A stretch of DNA of 64,000 bases from Enterobacter sp. RHBSTW-00994 (GTDB lineage Bacteria > Pseudomonadota > Gammaproteobacteria > Enterobacterales > Enterobacteriaceae). How positions within the stretch are numbered: position 1 is the first letter of the stretch; each line of letters opens with the position of its first letter. Positions 56,062 through 64,000 of the stretch are shown here, piece after piece. The DNA is taken from positions 1,134,588 to 1,198,587 of the forward strand of contig NZ_CP056199.1 of NCBI RefSeq assembly GCF_013782625.1, read 5' to 3'. Under the pieces are notes generated by a model. That model saw nothing but the letters and a program-made list of their open reading frames with translations. It ran no database searches and had not been told where the DNA came from. Position numbers and translations under genes: made by a program.

Positions 56062-56403
56062 ATGACTATTTCCGCTCAGGTTATCGATACTATCGTTGAG
56101 TGGATCGACGATAACTTACACCAGCCGTTACGCATTGAAGAGATTGCCCGCCACGCGGGTTATTCGAAATGGCACTTACAGCGGTTGTTTATGCAATACA
56201 AAGGGGAAAGTCTGGGTCGTTATATCCGCGAACGCAAGCTGCTGCTGGCCGCACGCGATTTACGTGAATCGGATGAACGTGTGTACGACATTTGTCTGCG
56301 TTATGGGTTTGATTCCCAGCAGACGTTCACGCGTATATTTACCCGCACCTTCAACCAGCCACCAGGCGCGTACCGCAAAGAAAATCACAGCCGCACGCAT
56401 TGA
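56062..56403 (+). CDS. ramA: RamA, AraC/XylS-family activator, 113 aa
   Basis: Small two-HTH activator of the MarA/SoxS/Rob group; raises acrAB-tolC and micF expression. Helix 1: IEEIARHAGYSKWHLQRLF (about 26-44); helix 2: VYDICLRYGFDSQQTFTRIF (about 76-95). The start at 56062 gives the usual length of 113; an ATG 33 bases earlier is unlikely. It is nearly identical to Klebsiella/Enterobacter RamA from memory. Controlled by the RamR operator 1.2 kb upstream through romA, perhaps with its own internal promoter. Confidence 0.96.
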   Translation: MTISAQVIDTIVEWIDDNLHQPLRIEEIARHAGYSKWHLQRLFMQYKGESLGRYIRERKLLLAARDLRESDERVYDICLRYGFDSQQTFTRIFTRTFNQPPGAYRKENHSRTH

Positions 56404-56409
56404 TGTATT

Positions 56410-56436
56410 GCCCCTCTCCTCTGTGGGGAGAGGGGC
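56410..56436. repeat. CCCTCTCCC-type palindrome, copy 6, after ramA
   Basis: GCCCCTCTCC (56410-56419) pairs with GGAGAGGGGC (56427-56436). It lies between convergent ramA and the siderophore receptor gene, and so may terminate both. Confidence 0.78.
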
Positions 56437-56453
56437 CCAGACAGCACTCTCAA

Positions 56454-58598
56454 TTACCAGCGATAATTCACGGTTGCCGTTACCGTACGGCCAATCCCGT
56501 AGAAACACGCCGTATCACTGGCGCAGGATGCCACGTATTTGGTATCCGCAATGTTATTGACGTTGAACTGGATGCTGGCGCCCTTCAGGCTGCTGTTCAT
56601 TTCGCCCAATTCGTAGCTCATCATCGCGTCATATAAATCAACCGATGGCACTTTGAAGGTGTTTTTGGCATCGCCATAGCTTGTCCCGATGTAGCGTACT
56701 CCCACACCCGCGGTCAGGCTTTTCAGCACGCCGTCAGGAAGGGTATAGCTGGCGAAAGCCGATGCCATATGTGCTGGAATTCGTGACGGGGTTTTGCCTT
56801 CCGTTCCGGCGACCGTCGTGCTTTCTGTTTTGGCATCGGTATAGGTGTAGGAGCCAATCAGGTTGATGTTATCCATTAGCGTGGAGTGGATCTCAAATTC
56901 AGCCCCTTTCGAGCGCACCTTACCTGCATTTTCAAACCAGCCTTCGGCGCTGTTGTAAGTGGCGACGTTGTCCTGCGTTAAGTCGTACAAGGCTATTGTC
57001 ATCAGCGTGGTATCAACAGGCTGATATTTCAGGCCGATTTCGGTTTGCTCGCCAGTTGTCGGTTTAAACGGAGCAACGCCCGGTGCGCGATTGGTTTGCA
57101 GGCTCGGTTCAAAGGAGGTGCTGTAGCTGATATACGGCGACAGGCCAAAATCGAACGCGTACAGCAGGCCAGTACGCCAGGTGAACTTACTGTCATTCTG
57201 CTGTGTAAGGCTATTGTCGGTAAAATCGTTGGTGCGGACTTCGCTCCAGTCGTAGCGCCCGGACACCAGCCATTCCCAGCGATCCCAACTGACCTGGTCC
57301 TGCACATACAACCCCATCTGGTCGAGGTTTTGCTGTTCATCCGTGGCGGTACTGAAGGTGCTTTCATCTATATGAAGGCCATAAACCGGGTGTGTCCAGT
57401 CCATGTTATATTGGGAACCCATCCCGCGCTCCAGCAGCTGCTTGTCTTTACTGGTCTTATAATCCAGTCCGCCTAACAGCGTGTGGCTGATCTCTCCGGT
57501 GGCAAACTGCGCTTCCAGTTGGTTATCCAGACCGAACTCGTCGGTGGTGCGCTCTTCATGCTGAGCACGGCGCGTGAGCACCGTGCTGTTGGCGGCACTG
57601 TTGGCATACACCAGATAACGGTATTTCTGCTTAATGGTGGCGTAACGTGCATTCTGGCGGAAGGTCAGGGCATCATCGAACTGGTGTTCAAATTCGTAGC
57701 CAATCATGGTTTGCTCGCGCCATGACTGATCGTAATTCGGGTCGCTGACGTTAAAATCGCGCGGAATATAGCGCCCGTTAGCACTGTTCACCGTCCCGTA
57801 GGCGGGCAGGAAGTTACGGTAGCCCGCATCGGGATCTTTCTGATAGCTCGTCAGCAGCGTAAAGCGTGTCTGATCGTTGGGATACCAGGTGATCGCCGGG
57901 GCAATCGCCATACGCGTTTCTTTATAATCCTCGACCTGATTATGCTGCGTCCGGGCAATGCCGTTTACGCGATAAAGTACGCTGCCGTCGTCACTGAGCT
58001 TGCCGCCAAAATCAAACGCTCCTTCGGCCAGATCATGGTTACCGGTACGGAACTGTACGTTATGGATAGCATCACTGGTCGGGCGTTTGCTGGTCATGCT
58101 GATAAGCCCGCCGGGGTTCACCTGCCCAAACAACACGGATGCCGGGCCGCGCACCAGTTCAACCCGCTCAAGCAGCCACGGATCCATCGTGCCGGTTTGT
58201 GAGGAGGCGGTTGCACCATAGCTCAGTCCATCGAGGAACTTCGGCACATAGCTAAAGCCGCGCACAAACACTTCATCGTTACGGTTCGATGAGCCGCGGT
58301 ATTCCGTGAAAACGCCCGCGGAATAGCGCAGTGCCTGTGACACCGAGGTGACATCCAGGGCGTTCATCTGATCGCGGGTGATCACCGACACGGATTGAGG
58401 CGTTTTCACGATCTCGGCGCTGGTTTTGGTCGCAGAGAGGGTTTTTGTCGCCACCATTCCTTTAACAGGCGCAGTGGGTTCTTCACTCACGCTCTCTGTT
58501 ACCAGTAGCGTTTCTTCTTTTGTTTCTGCCTGAGCTGCAACGCTGAACGTTGTCATGCTCAGAAGCCAGAGTTTCATTATCTTATTATTTTTAAACAT
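56454..58598 (-). CDS. TonB-dependent siderophore receptor (FhuA/FoxA-like), 714 aa
   Basis: Outer-membrane receptor. Signal peptide ends AAQA; TonB box EETLLVTES; plug segments KTPQSVSVITRDQMN, RGFSYVPKFLDG and RVELVRGPASVLFGQVNPGG; barrel ends GRTVTATVNYRW with terminal Trp. A pair of Cys in SCASDTACFYG lies in the last strands, a common feature of FhuA-like receptors. The start at 58598 was chosen (MFKNNKIMK); earlier in-frame ATG would add 16 polar residues. Divergent from a Fes-like esterase, with a candidate Fur box between. The siderophore is not determined; an ester-type or hydroxamate type is possible. Confidence 0.9.
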   Translation of the reverse strand: MFKNNKIMKLWLLSMTTFSVAAQAETKEETLLVTESVSEEPTAPVKGMVATKTLSATKTSAEIVKTPQSVSVITRDQMNALDVTSVSQALRYSAGVFTEYRGSSNRNDEVFVRGFSYVPKFLDGLSYGATASSQTGTMDPWLLERVELVRGPASVLFGQVNPGGLISMTSKRPTSDAIHNVQFRTGNHDLAEGAFDFGGKLSDDGSVLYRVNGIARTQHNQVEDYKETRMAIAPAITWYPNDQTRFTLLTSYQKDPDAGYRNFLPAYGTVNSANGRYIPRDFNVSDPNYDQSWREQTMIGYEFEHQFDDALTFRQNARYATIKQKYRYLVYANSAANSTVLTRRAQHEERTTDEFGLDNQLEAQFATGEISHTLLGGLDYKTSKDKQLLERGMGSQYNMDWTHPVYGLHIDESTFSTATDEQQNLDQMGLYVQDQVSWDRWEWLVSGRYDWSEVRTNDFTDNSLTQQNDSKFTWRTGLLYAFDFGLSPYISYSTSFEPSLQTNRAPGVAPFKPTTGEQTEIGLKYQPVDTTLMTIALYDLTQDNVATYNSAEGWFENAGKVRSKGAEFEIHSTLMDNINLIGSYTYTDAKTESTTVAGTEGKTPSRIPAHMASAFASYTLPDGVLKSLTAGVGVRYIGTSYGDAKNTFKVPSVDLYDAMMSYELGEMNSSLKGASIQFNVNNIADTKYVASCASDTACFYGIGRTVTATVNYRW

Positions 58599-58656
58599 AT
58601 TATTTATGCATCCTTGATTGCTATCGCCATAAAAACACCTGAACAACGCGACAAAT

Positions 58657-58675
58657 GATATTGCAAATTATTACC
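58657..58675. promoter_or_regulatory. Candidate Fur box between receptor and esterase genes
   Basis: GATATTGCAAATTATTACC fits the 19-bp Fur consensus at about 14 positions and sits centrally in the divergent 122-bp gap, so it could control both genes. Confidence 0.6.
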
Positions 58676-58720
58676 ATTTGCATTAGCGTTGTTAACAAAT
58701 TTAGCGGGAGTAAAGTGGTC

Positions 58721-60289
58721 ATGACGAGGGCATGGAGTGGGTTGCTGTTAGGGATCAGTACGTTGCCTGCACTGGCAACAACGTGCGAGCACTCGTCCAT
58801 TCAGGGTGAGCTTCAGGGGAAGTTTGATGCCAGCGGTGAGGTCTGTTTTGTGCTCCCACCGCTGAGTGAAAATTATGTGTCTGCGACGCTGAGCGGCGTA
58901 ACGGATGCCCGTTTACTGGACGGGCAAAACCGTCGTATCCGCACCCTGGTTGAAAAGGGGCCAGTGGACGGTGAACACACATTGCTTTTTGCCCTGCCTG
59001 TTCAGCAGAGCACCTCACTGGTGCTTCACGGCGAAGAGGGGAAACCGTGGCGCTTTCAGTGGCGGATGAAGGAAACCTCCGCGCTTCCCCGTATTCAGAT
59101 GCTTGATCCTGAAAGCCCGACGTTGCAGGCGTTGGCTAAGACAGTTTCTGCCGGTGGGAGTACTGATGCGTTCTGGCAGACGCAGATCCGGCAGGGAACG
59201 CCGATGGTGGAGCCGGTTGATGCCAGCCATAAACGCGTGACATTTTTATGGCGTGGCGCACGCGATAACGTCTTTCTTCTTGGCTCGCCAGCAGGCGATC
59301 ACGATCCCCTGTTTCGTCTTGGAAATACGGATGTCTGGTTTCGCAGCTATGTGGTTCCTGCTGATACCGTTATGCAATATAAACTCGCACCGGATGTGCC
59401 GCGCGTGGAAGGCAGTTCGCGGGATCAGCGGCGGGCGATCCTGGTGAGTGCGCAGGCCGATCCGCTCAATCCGCAGACCTTTGGCGATCAAAAGACCGAT
59501 CGCTGGAATCGCTATTCGTTGCTTGATCTCAGTCCTGCTCGTTATTGCACGGCGCAGGCCGTGGCACAACCGCTGGTATCCGGCACGTTGACCCGCAACA
59601 GGTTTGCCAGCCGAATTCTGGATAACTCGCGTGAAGTCATGATTTACAAACCGCGTGGGGCACAGCCTGCACGCTGGACGCTCATACTTTTTGATGGGCA
59701 GATTTATCAGGATGAGTACCATTTTGCCAATGTGCTGGACGGACTGATTGCCCGACACCATCTTCCGCCGGTCAACGTGGTCTTTATTGATAGCCTCGAT
59801 CACGCCCGACGTGGCAAAGAGTTACCGCCAGACCCTGCATTTGCCGACTTTATGGCCCATGAATTACTGCCGTGGCTGCGTGGTCAGGGTATGGCGATGC
59901 AGCGCCAAAAAACGGTGCTGGCTGGCTCCAGCTATGGTGGTATTGCTTCGTCCTGGGTCGCGCTGCGCTATCCGCGCCTGTTTGGCAATGTGCTCAGTCT
60001 CTCAGGATCTTACTGGTGGGCTCCAGAAGGCGAAACGCCGGGCTGGCTGACACGCCAGTATCAGCAATCGCCACAGTATCCGGTTCGCTTCTGGTTGCAG
60101 GCGGGAAGATTTGAAACGGCCGGGCCAAACGGCGGAATTTACCGTAATACGCAGGATTTTGATCAGGTTTTACGGGACAAGGGTTACCGCGTCAGCTTCC
60201 ATCCCTGGTCCAGCGGCCACGACTATGCGGCCTGGTGTGAAGCCTTGATCCACGGCATGCGAGACTTCGCGGGCTTACGACGCCAGTGA
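58721..60289 (+). CDS. Exported Fes/IroD-like siderophore esterase, 522 aa
   Basis: Probably hydrolyses a ferric siderophore ester. A signal peptide of about 19 residues (ends PALA) precedes a beta domain (about 25-110), an enterochelin-esterase N-terminal-like domain (about 130-285; VTFLWRGARDNVFLLGSPAGD) and a C-terminal alpha/beta hydrolase (about 300-522) with nucleophile Ser near residue 404 in GSSYGG and His in SSGHDYAAW. Fes and IroD are cytoplasmic, so the signal peptide implies periplasmic action, as for IroE. GGGAG upstream; a GTG 6 bases earlier is an alternative start. Divergent from a TonB receptor gene. Confidence 0.87.
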   Translation: MTRAWSGLLLGISTLPALATTCEHSSIQGELQGKFDASGEVCFVLPPLSENYVSATLSGVTDARLLDGQNRRIRTLVEKGPVDGEHTLLFALPVQQSTSLVLHGEEGKPWRFQWRMKETSALPRIQMLDPESPTLQALAKTVSAGGSTDAFWQTQIRQGTPMVEPVDASHKRVTFLWRGARDNVFLLGSPAGDHDPLFRLGNTDVWFRSYVVPADTVMQYKLAPDVPRVEGSSRDQRRAILVSAQADPLNPQTFGDQKTDRWNRYSLLDLSPARYCTAQAVAQPLVSGTLTRNRFASRILDNSREVMIYKPRGAQPARWTLILFDGQIYQDEYHFANVLDGLIARHHLPPVNVVFIDSLDHARRGKELPPDPAFADFMAHELLPWLRGQGMAMQRQKTVLAGSSYGGIASSWVALRYPRLFGNVLSLSGSYWWAPEGETPGWLTRQYQQSPQYPVRFWLQAGRFETAGPNGGIYRNTQDFDQVLRDKGYRVSFHPWSSGHDYAAWCEALIHGMRDFAGLRRQ

Positions 60290-60523
60290 AAACCAGCGGC
60301 GCCAGATGAAACGCAGGACGAAAAACTCAATGGCGCCGAGCAATAAAAACCACAGACAAAACAGAATGGTATAGAGCTGGTTAAGGTCAACCAGATGAAA
60401 TACGGTGATCAGTTTCTGTGCCACAACCAGCCCCAGTGAAGGTGCAGGGAGCAGCAGGCAGGAGAGAAGTGCCATCAGCAAAATTCCGCCTGCTGTTAAC
60501 AGCGATTCTAATGGGTGTTTCAT
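60275..60523 (-). CDS. ybdJ: YbdJ, DUF1158 inner-membrane protein, 82 aa
   Basis: Two-span small membrane protein, MKHPLESLLTAGGILLMALL then FCLWFLLLGAIEFFVLRFIW, ending RRWFSLAS. Length and sequence match E. coli YbdJ (82). The end overlaps the convergent esterase gene by 15 bases. Function unknown. Confidence 0.95.
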   Translation of the reverse strand: MKHPLESLLTAGGILLMALLSCLLLPAPSLGLVVAQKLITVFHLVDLNQLYTILFCLWFLLLGAIEFFVLRFIWRRWFSLAS

Positions 60524-60704
60524 ATTAATGTTAATCGTCAGTTAAAAACGTTATTGTCAGGCATCTCTTCACGTAAAGCAATGTATTCACTGGCCTCGCT
60601 TTTGACTAAATGCGAGTGCATTGTCCGGATAATTAATAACAAAAAAAGAATAATATTTCTGATGTCATTAAATTAAATTCTCGTTGTGTAAATTAATGTC
60701 ATGT

Positions 60705-60815
60705 TCAGGAAATTAATTTTACAAACATATAAGTGCCATATCCAATTAACGTTGCAATAACAATAGCAGCGACAATATACAACGCCAGGCGGCGTCCGCG
60801 ATAAATTCCAAACAT
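60705..60815 (-). CDS. Small single-span membrane protein, 36 aa
   Basis: ATG at 60815 with GGAG 7 bases upstream (CGGAGAGACAGC before the start). The product begins MFGIYRGRRLALYI with Arg residues on the cytoplasmic side, has one span (about residues 11-33) and ends MFVKLIS. Positive-inside rule and good translation signals support a real gene. No family recognised with certainty; many enterobacterial membrane peptides of this size are induced by stress or regulate transporters. It lies in the 500-bp gap between ybdJ and the P-type ATPase. Confidence 0.65.
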   Translation of the reverse strand: MFGIYRGRRLALYIVAAIVIATLIGYGTYMFVKLIS

Positions 60816-61023
60816 GCTGTCTCTCCGTTTAGATGTGGTTTAGAAATATTTTGTAAAAATCATTTTATCGAATAAAGTGTAATGAATTTTGAATAACTCG
60901 ACAGTAATTATATTGCGGCAGATCAATTTACTCCGCAAGAATTAAAAACAGTTGAAATCGAATGAATTAAAGCCCGAAAGGAATTCAGGCTTCCGACCAC
61001 CGGATATTGAAGGAATTGACCCA

Positions 61024-63744
61024 ATGACCAAGATGATGAACTCGCAGAATGTGCCACCCGCAGGGGGCAATGTGCAGGGGACGCCTTACCAGCAGACCGT
61101 TGAGCAAGTGCTTGCTCACAGGAAAAGCCAGGCTAACGGCCTGGAGCGCGCAGAGGCTCAGGCGCGTTTGCAGCAATATGGCCCGAATGCATTGCCGGAG
61201 AAAAAAGGTAAACCCGCGTGGTTGCGTTTCCTGGCACATTTTAATGATGTACTGATATATGTTCTGCTGGCTGCCGCAGTACTGACGGCGGTAATGGGCC
61301 ATTGGGTTGACACGCTGGTTATTCTGGGGGTGGCAGTCATTAATTCATTGATTGGCCATATCCAGGAAAGTAACGCTGAAAAATCGCTGAAGAGTATTCG
61401 TAATATGCTTTCCAGTGATGCCCGTGTTATTCGCGGTGGTAGCCATGAAACTATTCCAACGACTGAAATAGTCCCGGGCGATATTATTGTATTACGTGCG
61501 GGTGATCGTATTCCGGCGGATATGCGCTTGATTGAAGCACATAATTTACGTGTCGAAGAAGCGATTTTGACCGGCGAATCAACGGTGGTGGATAAACATA
61601 TTAATCCGCTGAGCGGCGAGCTTTCGCTGGGCGATCGTACAAACCTGGTCTTTTCCGGCACGACGGTCAGTGCAGGCGGCGGCGTAGGCGTTGTTATTGC
61701 GACTGGACAAGATACGGAGCTGGGTCACATCAATCAGATGATGGCTGGTATCGAAAAGCACCGCACACCACTGCTGGTGCAGATGGACAAACTCGGCAAG
61801 GCGATTTTTGCCCTGATTCTGGTGATGATGGTGGCGCTGTTTGTCTTTAGCCTGGTACTGCGCGACATCCCAATGGGCGAATTACTGCTCTCGCTGATTA
61901 GCCTCGCGGTTGCTGCCGTTCCGGAAGGGTTGCCAGCGATTATCTCCATCATTCTCTCTCTGGGTGTACAGGCGATGGCGCGCAAGCGGGCCATCATCCG
62001 TAAACTGCCCACTGTGGAAACCCTGGGCGCGATGACGGTGGTCTGCTCGGATAAAACCGGCACGCTGACCATGAATGAAATGACCGTGAAAGCGGTAATC
62101 ACCGCAGACAGTTGCTACCGCGTGGAAGGCAACAGCTACGAGCCGGTGGGCAATATCTATCTGGAAGGCAGCGATGAGCCGGTACAGATCCAGTCAGGAA
62201 CGGTGCTGGAGCAGTATCTGCGTACCATCGACCTGTGTAACGACAGCCAGCTGATTCAGGACGAGCGGGGGTTATGGGGGATTACGGGTGGGCCGACTGA
62301 AGGTGCACTTAAGGTTCTGGCCGCTAAAGCCCACCTTACTCCGGTCATGACCACACTGATCAACAAGATCCCGTTCGATTCGCAGTACAAATACATGAGC
62401 ACCCACTACCAGATCGGTAGTGAGGAGCAAATCCTGATCACCGGTGCTCCGGACGTTATTTTTGCGCTGTGCGAGCAGGAGCAGACTCGTCACGGGGCGA
62501 AAGCATTCAACCGTGCTTACTGGGAAGCCGAAATGGACCGCTATGCCAGCCAGGGGCTGCGTATGGTGGCGGCCGCGTTTAAACCCGCCACAGGTGAGCA
62601 GACGCTGACGCACGACGATCTGAGTCACGGTCTTGTATTCCTGGGCATTGCCGGGATGATGGATCCGCCACGCCCGGAAGCCATTGATGCGATTCACGCC
62701 TGCCAGCAGGCCGGGATCCGCGTGAAGATGATCACCGGCGATCACCCGCAAACGGCCATGAGCATCGGCCAGATGTTAGGCATCACCAACAGCACTCAGG
62801 CTGTTACCGGCTATCAACTGGAAAAAATGGACGACATCGAACTGGCGAATGCGGCAGTGGAATATGACATTTTTGCCCGTACCAGCCCGGAACATAAGCT
62901 ACGCCTGGTTAAAGCGTTGCAGGATAAAGGCGAAATTGTCGGTATGACCGGCGACGGAGTGAACGATGCCCCTGCGCTGCGTCAGGCGGATGTCGGGATC
63001 GCGATGGGGATCAAAGGGACCGAAGTTACCAAAGAGGCGGCTGATATGGTTCTGACGGATGACAACTTTGCCACCATTGCCAGTTCGGTGAAAGAGGGTC
63101 GTCGCGTTTACGACAACCTGAAGAAAACCATTCTGTTTATCATGCCCACCAACCTGGCACAGGGGCTGCTGATTATCATCGCCCTGCTGGCGGGGAACAT
63201 TATTCCGCTGACGCCAGTGCTGATCCTGTGGATGAACATGGCGACGTCCGCCACGCTCTCTTTCGGCCTGGCCTTTGAAGCGGCTGAGCGTAACATCATG
63301 AAACGTCCGCCACGTCAGACGGGCCAGCATGTGATGGATGCCTTCGCAGTCTGGCGCGTGGCCTTTGTCGGAACCATGATTGCCATTGCCGCCTTTGCGC
63401 TGGAAGCCTGGCTTGCGCCGCGCGGCCACAGTGCAGAGTTCACCCGCACCGTGTTGCTGCAGATGCTGGTGTGCGCCCAGTGGGTCTACATGATTAACTG
63501 CCGCAACACCGATGGCTTCTCCCTGAACCGCGGTCTGCTGGCGAACAAAGGCATCTGGCTGGTCACAGGCGTGCTGTTGCTGCTGCAACTGGCGATTATC
63601 TACCTTCCGTTTATGCAGATGCTGTTCGGCACAGAAGCTCTCCCGCTGCGCTACTGGGCAATCACCCTGGTTATTGCAGGCGCAATGTTCTTCATCGTCG
63701 AAATCGAGAAGCGACTGACCCGCAGATTCCGTAAAGCTGCATAA
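61024..63744 (+). CDS. Cation-transporting P-type ATPase (type IIA, Ca2+-like), 906 aa
   Basis: Large inner-membrane pump. Elements in order: cation ATPase N-terminal segment, LTGEST in the actuator domain, PEGLPA in span 4 (as in Ca2+ and Na+/K+ pumps; MgtA has a different sequence), phosphorylation site SDKTGTLTM with Asp near residue 343, MTGDGVNDAPAL hinge, and a six-span C-terminal part. The start at 61024 has AAGGA about 9 bases upstream; a TTG start 72 bases earlier is less likely. Transported ion probably Ca2+ or another divalent/monovalent cation; not proven. Confidence 0.92.
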   Translation: MTKMMNSQNVPPAGGNVQGTPYQQTVEQVLAHRKSQANGLERAEAQARLQQYGPNALPEKKGKPAWLRFLAHFNDVLIYVLLAAAVLTAVMGHWVDTLVILGVAVINSLIGHIQESNAEKSLKSIRNMLSSDARVIRGGSHETIPTTEIVPGDIIVLRAGDRIPADMRLIEAHNLRVEEAILTGESTVVDKHINPLSGELSLGDRTNLVFSGTTVSAGGGVGVVIATGQDTELGHINQMMAGIEKHRTPLLVQMDKLGKAIFALILVMMVALFVFSLVLRDIPMGELLLSLISLAVAAVPEGLPAIISIILSLGVQAMARKRAIIRKLPTVETLGAMTVVCSDKTGTLTMNEMTVKAVITADSCYRVEGNSYEPVGNIYLEGSDEPVQIQSGTVLEQYLRTIDLCNDSQLIQDERGLWGITGGPTEGALKVLAAKAHLTPVMTTLINKIPFDSQYKYMSTHYQIGSEEQILITGAPDVIFALCEQEQTRHGAKAFNRAYWEAEMDRYASQGLRMVAAAFKPATGEQTLTHDDLSHGLVFLGIAGMMDPPRPEAIDAIHACQQAGIRVKMITGDHPQTAMSIGQMLGITNSTQAVTGYQLEKMDDIELANAAVEYDIFARTSPEHKLRLVKALQDKGEIVGMTGDGVNDAPALRQADVGIAMGIKGTEVTKEAADMVLTDDNFATIASSVKEGRRVYDNLKKTILFIMPTNLAQGLLIIIALLAGNIIPLTPVLILWMNMATSATLSFGLAFEAAERNIMKRPPRQTGQHVMDAFAVWRVAFVGTMIAIAAFALEAWLAPRGHSAEFTRTVLLQMLVCAQWVYMINCRNTDGFSLNRGLLANKGIWLVTGVLLLLQLAIIYLPFMQMLFGTEALPLRYWAITLVIAGAMFFIVEIEKRLTRRFRKAA

Positions 63745-63768
63745 TCTGACACCTTACTCCTCACCTAT

Positions 63769-63789
63769 CCCTCTCCCGCCGGGAGAGGG
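63769..63789. repeat. CCCTCTCCC-type palindrome, copy 7, after the P-type ATPase
   Basis: CCCTCTCCC (63769-63777), GCC, GGGAGAGGG (63781-63789), perfect stem. A further G/C-rich section to about 63840 (GGGGTGCGGGGCGGAGTGAGG) resembles the longer form of the same repeat. Confidence 0.75.
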
Positions 63790-63862
63790 GCTCGCCCGGC
63801 TTTCTCCCTTAGCCCTTTGGGGTGCGGGGCGGAGTGAGGGGAAACATCCTGAGGTAATCTCA

Positions 63863-64000
63863 ATGAAACTGACTTCCCTGCGCGCCGCACTGGCCTGCGC
63901 ACTCCTGGCCTGCACCCTGCAAACCGCATTTGCCGCTGTTCCGGTTCGCGTTGCGACCGTAGAGGAAACCACGCATGCACCAGAGCGCCAGATCCCAGGC
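63863..64000 (+). CDS. Probable efflux RND periplasmic adaptor, N-terminal part
   Basis: 46 codons are visible, running off the window. Signal peptide of about 24 residues ends at AFA; the mature start VPVRVATVEETTHAPERQIPG resembles the first strand of HlyD/AcrA-type membrane-fusion proteins (VxVxxV...RxxPG). GAGG is 8 bases upstream. A pump gene is expected downstream. The call is tentative because only the N-terminus is seen. Confidence 0.6.
   Translation, partial: MKLTSLRAALACALLACTLQTAFAAVPVRVATVEETTHAPERQIPG

Noticed and set aside
60705..60815. Hok-type toxin
   Set aside because: hokE is near this place in E. coli, but this peptide lacks the conserved Cys and C-terminal pattern of Hok proteins, and no antisense Sok-like promoter or mok frame was recognised.
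1696..63789. CRISPR array suggested by repeated short palindromes
   Set aside because: Copies are kilobases apart, in different intergenic gaps, with no regular spacers and no cas genes.

Overview
The window is chromosomal DNA from an Enterobacteriaceae member, most probably Enterobacter (E. cloacae group). Gene order follows the E. coli/Salmonella backbone: ybbP, selU, purK-purE, lpxH, ppiB, cysS, ybcI, ybcJ, folD, fim, argU, then pheP, ybdG, nfsB, ybdF and ybdJ. NfsB closely matches what I recall of the E. cloacae nitroreductase. The locus ramR-romA-ramA, typical of Enterobacter, Klebsiella and Salmonella but absent from E. coli K-12, lies between ybdF and ybdJ. An ERIC element, a REP hairpin and at least seven copies of a CCCTCTCCC/GGGAGAGGG palindrome fit the same group. 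The species is inferred from memory of homologues, not from a search.

Layout. 1-4522: end of ybbP, a trimeric porin and an sfbABC-type (MetQNI family) ABC transporter. 4526-15600: mostly housekeeping genes on the minus strand (selU, purK-purE, two small exported proteins, lpxH, ppiB, ybcI, a LacI regulator with a PTS permease, ybcJ, folD), with cysS on the plus strand. 15920-24887: a Salmonella-type type 1 fimbrial locus (fimA-I-C-D-H-F on plus; fimZ, fimY and an EAL-domain gene on minus), followed by tRNA-Arg(UCU) argU (called fimU in Salmonella). 25263-28600: an accessory hot spot with a small argU-integrated island carrying an acyltransferase, a degenerate second copy of the tRNA 3' end, an internally deleted IS3-family relic and a truncated two-partner-secretion transporter gene.

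28600-41613: a Fur-box-preceded ferric-iron ABC transporter (sfuABC), a DUF1272 protein, an EAL phosphodiesterase, a chemoreceptor, a winged-helix regulator, a MarT/FidL-like membrane regulator pair, then a lipoprotein beta-propeller plus TonB receptor pair behind another candidate Fur box. 41731-47811: pheP, then a three-gene sugar or nucleoside catabolic operon (nucleoside-type MFS transporter, TIM-barrel isomerase, Gfo/Idh/MocA dehydrogenase) with its own LacI-type regulator and two identical palindromic operators 31 bp apart. 47813-56403: ybdG, a DHA2 efflux pump with a divergent XRE/MmyB regulator, a DUF2157 membrane protein, nfsB, ybdF, and ramR-romA-ramA with a clear RamR-type operator. 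56454-64000: a TonB siderophore receptor divergent from an exported Fes-like esterase, ybdJ, a 36-residue membrane protein, a Ca2+-type P-type ATPase, and the first 46 codons of a probable RND membrane-fusion protein.

The main themes are iron capture (sfuABC, two TonB receptors, one esterase), surface attachment with cyclic-di-GMP control (fim, two EAL proteins, one chemoreceptor) and drug tolerance control (ramR/ramA, DHA2 pump, terminal efflux gene). The least explained unit is the catabolic operon at 43278-47811. The least explained regulatory unit is 35769-37998.
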